Positions 25,890 through 35,431 of a DNA stretch of 64,000 nt are shown here, piece by piece. How positions within the stretch are numbered: position 1 is the stretch's first letter; each line of letters starts with the position of its first letter. Position numbers and translations under genes: made by a program. The stretch spans positions 62,001 to 126,000 of the forward strand of contig NZ_JBQKLQ010000005.1 of assembly GCF_052116145.1 (NCBI RefSeq), given 5' to 3'. The stretch comes from Fundicoccus sp052116145. GTDB taxonomy: Bacteria; Bacillota; Bacilli; Lactobacillales; Aerococcaceae. The notes beneath the pieces are model-generated. The model was not told the origin of the DNA and did no database searches. It was given only the letters and a program-made list of their open reading frames with translations.

Positions 25890-27347
25890 ATGAAAATTGC
25901 TATAGTAGGTGCTGGTGCGAGTGGTTCCACACTCGTACGTAAATTTATTCAAGCGAGCGAGGTGTTAAACTCGCTGCACATCGATGTCTTCGAGAAGCGT
26001 GATCAACTTGTCGTTGGCCAACCGTATGAACAAGATACGACCCAAGCGATTATGAACGAGCATGCGCAAGATCTTAGTATTCAAGCGGACCAACCAAGTG
26101 ACTTTCTTGATTGGTTAGGCGATCATTATCCAGAATTAGCCTTTAATGATGCTTTTCCACCGCGTACTTATTATGGGGAGTATTTGAGCGACCGGTTACT
26201 CCCCTTCTTTCATCGGCCACAAGTCAATGTGATTCCTGAATCAGTTATCGACTTAGACTGGCAAGGCGACAAACAAGGATTGCTGACTGATACTGGTCGA
26301 TGGTATCAAACCTATGACGCTGTCTTTTTCACGATCGGTCACCCGCCTTATGCGGACCGCTATCAACTCAGCGGCACACCCGGCTATATCAATCACCCTT
26401 ACCCCATTCAATCCGTTCTCAATACACTTGATCCTAAAGCGCGTGTCGGCGTGATTGGCAGTGGACTGACTTCGATGGATGTGATTAAGTATCTTTTGAA
26501 AGAATATGATTGGCAGGAAACGCCTAAATTATTTATTCGTGATCAAAATCCCTTTAGAACGGTTAAGTTCAAACGATTCCAAGGGGAATTACAGATGACT
26601 TTTGCTCCCGAATGGATCACCGACCAAAGAAACGAAACGGGACATATCGCCTTAGATCTCATGGTCGAAACCTTTCGCAAGGATTTGGCAGACAACGGCA
26701 TCGATTTCAAACGCCTGATTCATCTTTATGGTAAAGGGTCCCTGGCTGAAGTCGAAAAAGCACTACAAAGCCCTGACCTAACTCTAGGGCAAATTCGACG
26801 ATACGTTGTGCGGTTAACCCAATTATTGCCCGACCTATACAATGCCTTGACGCCAAGTGACCGTGATAATTATTCTAGAAATTATGAGGCTATCTTTAAT
26901 CATTTCCGCAGCCAAATGCCTGTCGAGTCCTTAAAGAATGTTATCAATGCCTTGGGTGAACATTCTTTAGAACTCATTACGGACGTCCAAAGCATTGACT
27001 ATGAAGATAATATCTACCATGTTAAAACAAAAGCTGGTGAAAAACACCTAATGGATGTGTTAATAAATTGTGCTGGCTTCCAACTAGATTTAAAAGCCGC
27101 TAGCAACTTCGATTTATTGTTAAACAATTTATATAATAAGGAAATTTTCACGCCCTACTACCGTGGAGGCATTGCCGTCACTTGGCCACAGTGCCAAGTG
27201 CTCAGTAATAAATATGGTACGATGCCCAACACTTTCCTACTCGGACATTGGATTTCACCCATCCACTATGGCAATAACAATATTCACTTATGCATCAAAC
27301 AAGCCGAACGCGTGGCCGATGATTTTATCCAAAATCATAAAAACTAA
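25890..27347 (+). CDS. FAD/NAD(P)-binding oxidoreductase
   Basis: A 485-residue protein with an N-terminal FAD-binding GAGASGSTLVRKFI, a second nucleotide fold (RVGVIGSGLTSMDVIKYLL, about residue 190) and FNHFRSQMP in the distal half; this is the FAD-NAD(P)-binding group related to HpaP/YdhS-type proteins. Catalytic role is unassigned in this family. Single gene with AAAAGGAG site and its own terminator. Confidence 0.78.
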   Translation: MKIAIVGAGASGSTLVRKFIQASEVLNSLHIDVFEKRDQLVVGQPYEQDTTQAIMNEHAQDLSIQADQPSDFLDWLGDHYPELAFNDAFPPRTYYGEYLSDRLLPFFHRPQVNVIPESVIDLDWQGDKQGLLTDTGRWYQTYDAVFFTIGHPPYADRYQLSGTPGYINHPYPIQSVLNTLDPKARVGVIGSGLTSMDVIKYLLKEYDWQETPKLFIRDQNPFRTVKFKRFQGELQMTFAPEWITDQRNETGHIALDLMVETFRKDLADNGIDFKRLIHLYGKGSLAEVEKALQSPDLTLGQIRRYVVRLTQLLPDLYNALTPSDRDNYSRNYEAIFNHFRSQMPVESLKNVINALGEHSLELITDVQSIDYEDNIYHVKTKAGEKHLMDVLINCAGFQLDLKAASNFDLLLNNLYNKEIFTPYYRGGIAVTWPQCQVLSNKYGTMPNTFLLGHWISPIHYGNNNIHLCIKQAERVADDFIQNHKN

Positions 27348-27352
27348 ACACG

Positions 27353-27396
27353 AATCTAGTTTGTCTAACCAAGCCCACAAACTAGATTTTTCTTTT
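27353..27396 (+). terminator. Terminator of the FAD oxidoreductase gene
   Basis: AATCTAGTTTGT / ACAAACTAGATT stem followed by TTTTCTTTTT. Confidence 0.9.
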
Positions 27397-27496
27397 TATC
27401 TGGTCTGAATGATCAGCAAATAAACTATCTGATATATCTAAGGAGGATTGCTTTATTTTTAATACCAAGTATAATGGTATTCAGTTGTTAATATTT

Positions 27497-27569
27497 GGGG
27501 GTATAGCTCAGTTGGGAGAGCGCTTCGCTGGCAGTGAAGAGGTCGTCGGTTCGAGCCCGTCTATCTCCA
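27497..27569 (+). tRNA. tRNA-Ala (anticodon GGC)
   Basis: A 73-base cloverleaf: acceptor GGGGGTA/TATCTCC (two G-T pairs), D-stem GCTC/GAGC, anticodon stem CTTCG/TGAAG with loop CTGGCAG, T-stem GTCGG/CCGTC with TTCGAGC loop, discriminator A. The CCA end is not encoded. It stands alone rather than in a tRNA cluster. Confidence 0.93.
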
Positions 27570-27590
27570 TCCTTTATACATCCAAAATAA

Positions 27591-27632
27591 AATAGTCCTT
27601 ATCCGGTATAAATCTGGATAAGGGCTATTTTT
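27591..27632. terminator. Bidirectional terminator between tRNA-Ala and the pentapeptide gene
   Basis: AATAGTCCTTATCC / GGATAAGGGCTATT stem with T-rich flanks on both strands. Confidence 0.88.
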
Positions 27633-27636
27633 GTTA

Positions 27637-28272
27637 TTAGTGAGTCACAATTAGTCCTAATAAAGAAGCAAATTGAACAGCTTGGTGTGACGAGACGCGA
27701 CAGCCTTTCAGATTATCAACCGAGACACTCAGGCGATCAAAGGTTGATGTGCTGATATCAATGCCTTTAAGGGGCGTTTGTTCAAAGGTCGCTTCATTTA
27801 AATCACACTGATTAAAGGCAATTTTCTTAAATTTACATTCGAAGAAGTCTGCATTTTTTAAGATACTTTCGTCAAAGTGAACACTTTCGATTTTCGCATG
27901 ACTGAAGGTGCTGAAATTGAGAATCGAGTGTTTGAATGTCACATGATTAATATAGGCATCAGGAAAGTTACTACCGAGCAACTTACAATTAATAAATTCT
28001 ACTCGGCGCATAGAGGCCCCCATGAAATTTACATTCGATAAATCACAATTTTCAAAGCGCACATCGAGTGCATCAAAATGATTGAATGTTGTTTTCATGA
28101 ATTTACAATTTTTAAAGACAACTTGATCGAGATTAATTCGTTCCATCGACTCATTCTCGAACTCTGCTTCAACTATCAGACAGCGATCAAGACTAGGGTC
28201 CTCATGTTCGAATACGTCTTGAAATGCACTTACTTCTAAATCTGGTGCCACTTTAGGGTAATCTATTTTCAT
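27637..28272 (-). CDS. Pentapeptide-repeat protein
   Basis: The 211 residues contain tandem A(D/N)LxF-like pentapeptides from about 45 to 185 (FENCDLSNVNFMGASMRRV; LKNADFFECKFKKIAFNQC), predicting a right-handed quadrilateral beta helix, and the C-terminal cap SSHQAVQFASLLGLIV. Qnr and MfpA are members of this superfamily and mimic DNA to protect gyrase, but most members are of unknown role. I see no loops diagnostic for Qnr. Single gene. Confidence 0.82.
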   Translation of the reverse strand: MKIDYPKVAPDLEVSAFQDVFEHEDPSLDRCLIVEAEFENESMERINLDQVVFKNCKFMKTTFNHFDALDVRFENCDLSNVNFMGASMRRVEFINCKLLGSNFPDAYINHVTFKHSILNFSTFSHAKIESVHFDESILKNADFFECKFKKIAFNQCDLNEATFEQTPLKGIDISTSTFDRLSVSVDNLKGCRVSSHQAVQFASLLGLIVTH

Positions 28273-28552
28273 TCTTGGCCTACTTTCAACAAACTATTTA
28301 TCTACTATACTAGCACATCACGCAGCAATTATCCGTCTTACTTAATTCTATTAGACAGTGTCAGTCGTTCAACACTCACGACGGCAAAAGTTAACGACTG
28401 ACTTTCTTAACTCATTAGTTACTAACGTTTCAGATGAGTTATTTCTTTCAACTAGCGACGTTTAGGATAGTCTCATTCGACCTGAAGAAAGTGCTGTTTG
28501 TCAAAGTTTGCTCCCCCCATTTACAGCTTATAAACCTATATAAACAAACAGC

Positions 28553-28578
28553 GCCCTCCTTTCTTATGATCGGAGGGC
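28553..28578 (-). terminator. Terminator of the CDF transporter gene
   Basis: GCCCTCC / GGAGGGC stem, T-rich on the minus side. Confidence 0.8.
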
Positions 28579-28586
28579 ACTTCTTG

Positions 28587-29756
28587 TCAAACTTCTTTCA
28601 ATAAATCGAGACGGTCAAATTTAATTCTGACTCGGTAATCACCAATCTCTTGATGAATTTTTGCTTTAATGATTTTTAATAATTCTTCATCCGTTTGTGC
28701 CGTATTATCTGGTAAAACGACATCAAATAAAATAAGGTCTTGTTCATTTGATTTTTCAACTTTAAAATCATGAAACTTCACTTCTAGATGCAATGACTTT
28801 AGGATTTGTTTAATCTGACGATAAATCGCGGTATCATGTTCACTTTGAATGGCGATAGGATCCAGATGGCAGACTAACTCGACCGCAAGTTTTTCTTCGA
28901 AATCCGTTTCAATATTATCTATCACACGGTGGGCTTTTTTGATATCCCAACTATCATCGATTTCGATATGAATCGTTGCGAAAATTTGATTAGGGCCATA
29001 ACTATGGACTAGCAAATCATGATAACCAACAATCGAATCGTATTGATCTAACAATTCCTTCATCTGAAGAATTTCTTTCTTCGATGGACGCGTCCCTAGT
29101 AAATCATTACTGGATTCACGAATCGCTTGAAATCCGCTGTAAATAATCACGATCGATAAGACAGCTCCTGCATAACCGTCAACTTGCCAGCCCGTCCACA
29201 TTTCAACTGCCGTAGCGACTAAAACTAAGCCCGTCACATAAACATCGTTTGTGCTGTCTTGAGCCGCACTATAGAGGGTATTGGATTGAATCGATTCTGC
29301 AGCCGTTCGATAAAAATTCCCTTGAACGACTTTCACGATAATTGATATAATCAATAAACCAAAGACTAAGGGCGATGCAGTCAAGCTCGATGGATTCATA
29401 ATCTGATTAATTGACGTTGTAAAAAATTGAATCCCGACATAAATAATGATGACCGAAATCAATAAGCCACTAATATACTCAGACCGCTCATGTCCATAAG
29501 GATGTTCCTTATCCGCTGGCTTAGATGCTGCTCGAAAACCCAATAAGGTTACCAATGACGATGCTGAATCTCCTAAGTTATTCATTCCGTCCGTTATAAT
29601 TGATAGGCTCCCAGACAAACTCCCTGCTAGAAATTTGATAACAAACAGCAGTAAATTTGATACAAGTCCTACAATCCCAGCGATAACACCCACACTTTTA
29701 CGCGCTTCTTCCTTCGTCCCATTCATTGAATATTTATTAATCCATATATTAAACAT
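28587..29756 (-). CDS. Cation diffusion facilitator family transporter
   Basis: A 389-residue CDF efflux protein with six membrane helices (about 20-215) and a C-terminal cytoplasmic domain with a further extension. The metal-site aspartates lie in ITDGMNNLGD (helix 2) and AAQDSTNDVY (helix 5), with HPYGHERSEY between. Likely exports zinc, manganese or iron; the metal is not predictable with confidence. GAGGTG before ATG 29756 defines the start. Confidence 0.87.
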   Translation of the reverse strand: MFNIWINKYSMNGTKEEARKSVGVIAGIVGLVSNLLLFVIKFLAGSLSGSLSIITDGMNNLGDSASSLVTLLGFRAASKPADKEHPYGHERSEYISGLLISVIIIYVGIQFFTTSINQIMNPSSLTASPLVFGLLIISIIVKVVQGNFYRTAAESIQSNTLYSAAQDSTNDVYVTGLVLVATAVEMWTGWQVDGYAGAVLSIVIIYSGFQAIRESSNDLLGTRPSKKEILQMKELLDQYDSIVGYHDLLVHSYGPNQIFATIHIEIDDSWDIKKAHRVIDNIETDFEEKLAVELVCHLDPIAIQSEHDTAIYRQIKQILKSLHLEVKFHDFKVEKSNEQDLILFDVVLPDNTAQTDEELLKIIKAKIHQEIGDYRVRIKFDRLDLLKEV

Positions 29757-29944
29757 AGCCCACCTCACTTAACTCGTTGGAAAACAGAATAATAGAGTAT
29801 CATATTTTGACCACTAATGAAAGCGACAGTTTCTTCTCCCATTATACACCACTGACACAATAGGACCATAAATACCCCGCTTGATAAAACCTAGAAAAAC
29901 GTCTAAGATAGCTAAACTAAGACGTTCTTACTTTCAATCGCTTT

Positions 29945-30440
29945 TTAATAACGTAAATCAAATTCTAAACTTAAGGGTTCAACAAACTGAAAGTGTTTCT
30001 GTGTAAATTCATAAATCAGCTTTCTCAATACATCAATAGACGCTTAGCTGGTATCATGCAATAATACCAGCATATCAACACTCAGCTGTTTTTAAACTCT
30101 TTGTAAAAAAAGGTCGCTCATTGGAAACTCAACTTTCCAAAGTCATGATCACTTTGAAGCTTGATGGGTGGAAGTCAAACGATATCGAGAATACACTAAG
30201 CCAGTGATTTGAATCGATTCCCAGACATCTATTTAAGTCCATCACCTTTGATTGTGGAAAAGAATGTTGCATTTGGAAAAACCTAAGCAACCAACATGAT
30301 ATCGCCATCAATTTTGCTCATACTGGCCCCCACATCACAGCGCGGGCTGAATGAATAGTTTACCGGGGATCTTTCGAAAAGATAGATTGCCTAAGGAAAT
30401 GGATTTCAAATTAGTTAATCAAATGTTCATTTCTTCCATC
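29945..30440 (-). pseudogene. Decayed coding remnant ending like a polysaccharide deacetylase
   Basis: The last 45 codons read DMLVLLHDTS, an in-frame TAA, then ASIDVLRKLIYEFTQKHFQF, like the C-terminal end of NodB-type deacetylases (LHDT...). Further upstream, segments such as DVGASMSKIDGDIMLVA are interrupted by several stops in one frame. Family assignment of the upstream part is not possible. Nothing here looks translatable. Confidence 0.35.
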
Positions 30441-30575
30441 GTAAACAAACGGAACCATATCCCTAGATAAATATTAAATTATCAAACACCTTATCAAGTA
30501 TTTTTGAGTGACATGGATGAAGACATTCTGTCTGACTTAATTTGACAAACAGGATTGATTAAATCTACTTCCAGC

Positions 30576-30614
30576 CAAAAAACACGCTGACTTGAGCAAA
30601 CTCAATTTAGCGTG
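30576..30614 (-). terminator. Terminator downstream of the Lmo0937-like gene
   Basis: Minus strand CACGCTAAATTGAG / CTCAAGTCAGCGTG followed by TTTTTT. It lies 157 bases past the small gene's stop. Confidence 0.85.
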
Positions 30615-30770
30615 CGATTCCTTTCATTATATAGGTTTGATGGTACATTTAAAATCATAAGAGAAAGCAAATTCTTTTTGGATGTGTCTTTATTTACATA
30701 CTTCTTGCAGAATTCTCCAACATCGAAAAAAAGATTCCAAAGCGAGTATGCTTTGAAATCCTTTAAGTCT

Positions 30771-30926
30771 TTATAATTTTCTTCTGCCAGTAATAAGTTG
30801 GAACACAAAGATGATACCGGCGATGACTAATAGTGTATGAATCAATCCACCACCAATTTGTAGTACCAAGCCTAATAGCCATAATACAACCAATACGACA
30901 ATTATTGTCCATAAAATATTTCCCAT
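30771..30926 (-). CDS. Lmo0937-family 51-residue membrane protein
   Basis: The small protein starts MGNILWTIIVVLVVLWLLGL and ends VFQLITGRRKL, two hydrophobic segments joined by a glycine turn (QIGGGLIH). This matches the widespread Lmo0937/DUF5670 group of tiny membrane proteins, often stress- or cell-envelope-related but uncharacterised. AAAGG lies about ten bases upstream of the ATG. Confidence 0.85.
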   Translation of the reverse strand: MGNILWTIIVVLVVLWLLGLVLQIGGGLIHTLLVIAGIIFVFQLITGRRKL

Positions 30927-31151
30927 TATTTTCACGCCTTTCTACATTGGACCATTGTTATATCCTTTTCTATATTATAAAGAAATTATATCGATAGACC
31001 AAACATAACGCTCAAACGGGTTAGACTATGTGTGGTCACGAGCTTTCAGAAGGCCAGATAATGAGTAGTTGTCGCGATAAAACTCTAACATGCGCCATTA
31101 GTGACGAACAAGTTCCCTTAGAATAATCGTCCTCTTTCTTCCACTTCCTTT

Positions 31152-31192
31152 CAAAATCAGCCCCACTCACTTTTAGAAAAGTGGACGGGGCT
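31152..31192 (-). terminator. Terminator of the S66 peptidase gene
   Basis: AGCCCC/GGGGCT with inner CACTTTT/AAAAGTG, followed on the minus strand by GATTTTG. Confidence 0.75.
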
Positions 31193-31200
31193 TGTGATAA

Positions 31201-32247
31201 TTACACTCTCTCAATTCTTACTTGTTGTTTTGATACATCAACTTGAGCCAAGGCGCCGTACTGCATTAACATTTTGGGATAGGCATGTCCGAAGTTTAAA
31301 TTGTACACAATTGGAAGCTCTCCCTCAAGGCAGTCGATTAAGACGGTTTTATATTCTTCATAAAACACTTCATCTTGCGGTTTCCCAACCAAGACGCCAT
31401 TGATCCCGTCGAATAGTCCAGCCTCTCGCAAAGTCAGCAGCATGTCTTTAAACTTTTCAGGCGTTGGTCTTTCTTCAGAGGTTTCCAAGAAGACCACCGC
31501 ATCAGCCAATTGACTTTTAGACGGGAAGAGCTGGTATGTCTCATTGATAGCCTTTTCCTCTGGATAACGCTCGCCGACCAATAACTCATACAGACTCTCC
31601 ACACAACCACCAATCAACTGGCCAGAAAATGTACCAGAACCTTGAAGTAACTCATAGCCTCTAGTTTCCTGATGAGCAGCCCGATCAAGGCCCAAGGACT
31701 GCTCGGAAAAATCCATTCTTTCCTCAAACCATCGCTCGCTGGGCTGATAAACAAACGCCTCCTTGGTAAAAACTTGACTAAACGCTTCTGCCGAATACGC
31801 TAACATTGTCTCACCCAATTCCGCAAAACACGTCAAGAAACTCAAGCCATAAAATGACGGCACACCCAATTTATTTAACATCAAATGATTGATCGTTGTA
31901 TCCGAATAACCCATGAAGAATTTCGGGTGCTCACGAATCACCGCTTGGCTTTCTTCACTTAACAAATAAGGCGCCAACTTAAAGGTATCTTCCCCACCAA
32001 TTGCACATAAAATCCCCTTGATACTATCATCTTGAAAAGCCATCAATAAATCTTCCGCACGCTTTTTCGGATGCGTTTTGATAAATTCTAGTCCCTTCAA
32101 GGCATGTGGCATAAACACCACCTCTAAATCGAAAGTCTCCAAGCGATCGACGCCACGGGCTAACTGATGTGAACAAAACGCCTCACCCAATGTCCCAGCT
32201 GACAAACTGACCACCGCCACTTTATCCCCGTGTCTTAATTGAATCAT
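31201..32247 (-). CDS. S66 family peptidase, MccF/LD-carboxypeptidase type
   Basis: A 348-residue serine peptidase. The nucleophile lies in FFMGYSDTTINHLML (about residue 109), the glutamate in FLETSEERPTPEKF and the histidine in NFGHAYPKM, giving the Ser-Glu-His triad. AIGGEDTFKLAPYL is also typical. The long middle segment resembles MccF-like self-immunity peptidases more than LdcA muropeptide carboxypeptidase, but either role is possible. AGGAG eight bases upstream gives ATG 32247 rather than an in-frame ATG nine codons earlier. Confidence 0.85.
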   Translation of the reverse strand: MIQLRHGDKVAVVSLSAGTLGEAFCSHQLARGVDRLETFDLEVVFMPHALKGLEFIKTHPKKRAEDLLMAFQDDSIKGILCAIGGEDTFKLAPYLLSEESQAVIREHPKFFMGYSDTTINHLMLNKLGVPSFYGLSFLTCFAELGETMLAYSAEAFSQVFTKEAFVYQPSERWFEERMDFSEQSLGLDRAAHQETRGYELLQGSGTFSGQLIGGCVESLYELLVGERYPEEKAINETYQLFPSKSQLADAVVFLETSEERPTPEKFKDMLLTLREAGLFDGINGVLVGKPQDEVFYEEYKTVLIDCLEGELPIVYNLNFGHAYPKMLMQYGALAQVDVSKQQVRIERV

Positions 32248-32460
32248 TGCACTCTCTCCTTTTACCTTAGGCACGATAGACCTTGAAACGTCTTGGTGTC
32301 TATTCTAGCTAAGTAGTTCTTCATTTCATATTAAATTCCTTCTAGTATAAAAGATAGTGACACTCTTGGCTATTATAATCCCTTGCAATCACTAAATAAT
32401 TGAATGTTTTATTTGGCCATCAACTATTTTTTATATCTAAATCATACTTGACTAATAGTA

Positions 32461-32496
32461 AAAAAAACCACCTGTGCACAGCACAAGATGGTCCAT
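32461..32496 (-). terminator. Terminator of the MATE gene
   Basis: Minus-strand hairpin ACCATCTTGTG / CACAGGTGGT followed by eight T. Confidence 0.8.
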
Positions 32497-32499
32497 TAA

Positions 32500-33873
32500 T
32501 TATACAATATCGCTGATAACAGGCTCTATTTCTAAACGCATCACATGTTTTAGACGATAACGAGACAGTGTGAATATGAGAATACCTTTTAAAACCGAGG
32601 TTAATGACATGGCAACCCAAATTCCTGACACACCCATTAAAGGCATGAGTAACATGGCTAAAGGGATTCGTATGACATTAAAAGTGGAATTGATGAGAGC
32701 TGGTGTACGCGTGTCGCCGATTCCGTTTAGGAAACCGCTCCCACCAATCTCAATACTCATAAACAATTGGCTCATGCCAAAAATGAATAAATAAACAGCC
32801 CCTAGTTCAACCGCTTGCGAATCATTTGGAATGAATAATTGGAACAGTTGATAGCGGAAAACTAATAAAACAACGGTCGCAATCATACCGATTGTCGCTA
32901 CGGATTTCATACTCGTATTGTAAATATCTTTCACACGTTCAAAAAAGCGCGCCCCGAAATTTTGACCAGTGAAGGCTGTGATTGCAGCTGCAAATCCTTC
33001 AGTTGTCATCCAAGAAATCGATTCGATGTTAGAGCCTACAGAAGCAACCGCTAGAGGTAAAGCGCCGTAAGATGCTACCGAACGGTTCAACAAGACACTA
33101 ATCAGTGCGTGAATATTGGATTGTAATGAAATTGGAAAACCTAATCGCGTCATTTCCTTCAATAAACTCAAATCAGGCTGAAAAACCATTGGGCGACTGT
33201 GGTTAATCAAATCATCACTACGTTTAATAACGTAGGCAAAACAAGCAAACACAACAAATTGTGCGAAGACTGTTGCGATAGCCGCACCTTGAATCCCCAA
33301 TGCAGGAAATGGCCCCCAACCGAAAATCAAGAAAGGATCTGCGACAATATTAATCAGTAAGCCGAGTGTATTCACCCTAAATGGCAGGCGACTGTTTCCT
33401 AGACTATTGTAGGCACCGGAAAGCACCGGGTTGATGAAAAACAAAGGCATTCCCATCGCAATTACCACTAAATACTGTTCGGTCAAGCGATTGACACTAT
33501 CATTCAAATTATAAAATTGAATGAGAGCATCTTTAAATACCAGAAGCAAACCGCCGTAAACAATACCCATTAACAGTGATAGCCACAAGCCATTATTAAT
33601 CGACAATTTAGCGCGCCCACGTTCGCCTGCTCCATAATATTGAGCAGCCAACACCGACATGCCAACTCGAGGAATTAGCGCGAAAGAACTACCAATCCAC
33701 ATCAAGAAACCTACCTGACCAGCTGCGGCCACCGCTTCGGTCCCGATGCGTCCAATCCAAGCGATATCCGTTAAGTTATAGGCCATTTGAATAAAGGCAG
33801 TCCCCATCAGTGGCGCCCCAAACCGAATCATCGTCGGTAGTATCTTTCCATGTAATAAATCTAATGACTTCAT
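32500..33873 (-). CDS. MATE family efflux transporter
   Basis: A 457-residue twelve-helix transporter with two similar halves. The start (IRFGAPLMGTAFIQMAYNLT), PLFFINPVLSGAYNSLGNSR and GFLNGIGDTRTPALIN are MatE landmarks. Exports drugs or cationic compounds using sodium or proton gradients; substrate unknown. A good AAGGGGGG site precedes ATG 33873. Monocistronic. Confidence 0.88.
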   Translation of the reverse strand: MKSLDLLHGKILPTMIRFGAPLMGTAFIQMAYNLTDIAWIGRIGTEAVAAAGQVGFLMWIGSSFALIPRVGMSVLAAQYYGAGERGRAKLSINNGLWLSLLMGIVYGGLLLVFKDALIQFYNLNDSVNRLTEQYLVVIAMGMPLFFINPVLSGAYNSLGNSRLPFRVNTLGLLINIVADPFLIFGWGPFPALGIQGAAIATVFAQFVVFACFAYVIKRSDDLINHSRPMVFQPDLSLLKEMTRLGFPISLQSNIHALISVLLNRSVASYGALPLAVASVGSNIESISWMTTEGFAAAITAFTGQNFGARFFERVKDIYNTSMKSVATIGMIATVVLLVFRYQLFQLFIPNDSQAVELGAVYLFIFGMSQLFMSIEIGGSGFLNGIGDTRTPALINSTFNVIRIPLAMLLMPLMGVSGIWVAMSLTSVLKGILIFTLSRYRLKHVMRLEIEPVISDIV

Positions 33874-33889
33874 ACCATCCCCCCTTTAC

Positions 33890-34275
33890 TAGATAGAATA
33901 ATAGCAGAAGACACCCCTAAAGACAATCACATAAATTCTCCGACCACACTAGCTTTTAAAATCCCTCTAGGTAAAACGACTAACTTTCACAACCTTTCTT
34001 GAAACCATGGATTATAACGAAGTTACTTCCCCTTTAACTTATTTAAACCACGTCTTTAAGTTTCTTCCCATGACCTCGCGTCTTGTAGAAAGTCTAAGTT
34101 TTGAATCACTACGTTCTAGGTGGTTTATTCAGCCAATATATTGACAAACTTAAAGCAACTCTAAAGGTGCCCGATGGACCCCTTCAGTTCTTGCTTCAAG
34201 TCCTTTCAGTTGATTTAAAAAGGTGCGCGTGGTAGTTCGTTGACGAAAAGAACGATTTAATTAACGTGTAAAAGC
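33890..34275. other. Gap without a recognisable gene
   Basis: About 390 AT-rich bases; no supportable gene or structure besides the terminator at its right end. Confidence 0.5.
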
Positions 34276-34315
34276 GAAAACCAGCCAACTAACTACGGTT
34301 AGTTGACTGGTTTTC
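34276..34315. terminator. Terminator of the YitT/YczE-like gene
   Basis: AAAACCAG-CCAACTAAC / GTTAGTTG-ACTGGTTTT stem with T-runs both sides. Confidence 0.88.
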
Positions 34316-34353
34316 AGTGTGTTGCTTAAAGCGCTATTGCGGGCCCAATGCTC

Positions 34354-35025
34354 TTACACTTCTTCTTCAATTCCTGGACTTAACTTTTCCATGATCGGCA
34401 TAGTAATTTTATCAGAGAAAAACTCGATGAAAGGACCAGCCACAAAACCAGTAATAAAGGTTGTGACACCAATCGGTCCACTTAAAAAAAAAGCGCCTGC
34501 GACTACAATAACATCCTGGCTGATTCGAGCATAACGATAACGCCAGCCCGTCTTATCAGACACTATCGGAGCAATCGCATCATAAGGCGACACGCCGAGT
34601 TTGGCATCCTTGTAAACAGCGACTCCAAAAGTGAATATCGCAATCGCCGCGAGGGTTATCAAGAGTTTGAAAACCATCGATAAATCATCGGGCGACAAGA
34701 AACTCTCCAATAGGCCCGTAAAGAATTGAATTTGATAACCAACCAAAATCATATTAAATATTGTTCCCCAACCAAGTTGTGAGCGGTCAATGAAAAAGAT
34801 TATCACCAAAATAATAAGATTGACGACAAGTTGAAAGTTACCTAATGAGAAGCCTAGTAGTTCCGACGCTCCTGTGTTCAATGCTGTAAACGGATCTAAG
34901 CCCATAGACATACTTTCGCTTAAAGCAGCCCCAAAACTAATCAAGGTAATCCCAACAATTGAGACAAGTGCACGGATTATGAAATCTTTCCAATCAACCT
35001 TTTGTAGTTTTTCTTTGATATCCAT
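34354..35025 (-). CDS. YczE/YyaS/YitT family membrane protein
   Basis: A 223-residue protein with six hydrophobic segments and the family hallmarks GLDPFTALNTGASELLG and LGVSPYDAIAPIV, a duplicated half-repeat. Relatives are putative transporters without a proven substrate. AAAGGAATG precedes ATG 35025. Monocistronic with a terminator. Confidence 0.78.
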   Translation of the reverse strand: MDIKEKLQKVDWKDFIIRALVSIVGITLISFGAALSESMSMGLDPFTALNTGASELLGFSLGNFQLVVNLIILVIIFFIDRSQLGWGTIFNMILVGYQIQFFTGLLESFLSPDDLSMVFKLLITLAAIAIFTFGVAVYKDAKLGVSPYDAIAPIVSDKTGWRYRYARISQDVIVVAGAFFLSGPIGVTTFITGFVAGPFIEFFSDKITMPIMEKLSPGIEEEV

Positions 35026-35362
35026 TAATTAATCATTCCTTTCCTATAACTAAGGTATCCTTAAGTTTATCTGTCACATTTATGTGTGACTACTTGTTTT
35101 GTGGCAGTCTATTTGAGTCTTTCTGACTGTTTTCTAGCTGCTTGCTTCTTCTATTATAAGGAAAAGTTTAAGGAAATACACTTCAAAGACTTACCGAATC
35201 TACCTTATTTTATAGGGGGAGTTGATTGGGGGCTGTAGGTGAATTTTGCTGAGTCGACACGTTAGAAAGAAGTAGATGGGATAATTGAAGAGTGAAGCCT
35301 TGTCCAACCTACATTTGGCAAACTCTATGATGCATCACTTTAAACTTAACAGTCAACTTATC

Positions 35363-35404
35363 AAAAAAAAAGCGCACCGATGAGGATTAGTCATCGAAAC
35401 GCTT
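35363..35404 (-). terminator. Terminator of the YfcC gene
   Basis: AAGCGTTTCGATGA / TCATCGGTGCGCTT then nine T on the minus strand. Confidence 0.88.
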
Positions 35405-35431
35405 GATGTTGTATAATTAAATTAAAGTCTA

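Noticed and set aside
30602..30808. 68-residue reading frame on the minus strand
   Set aside because: Out of frame with, and partly overlapping, the recognisable Lmo0937-like gene; no ribosome site or family.
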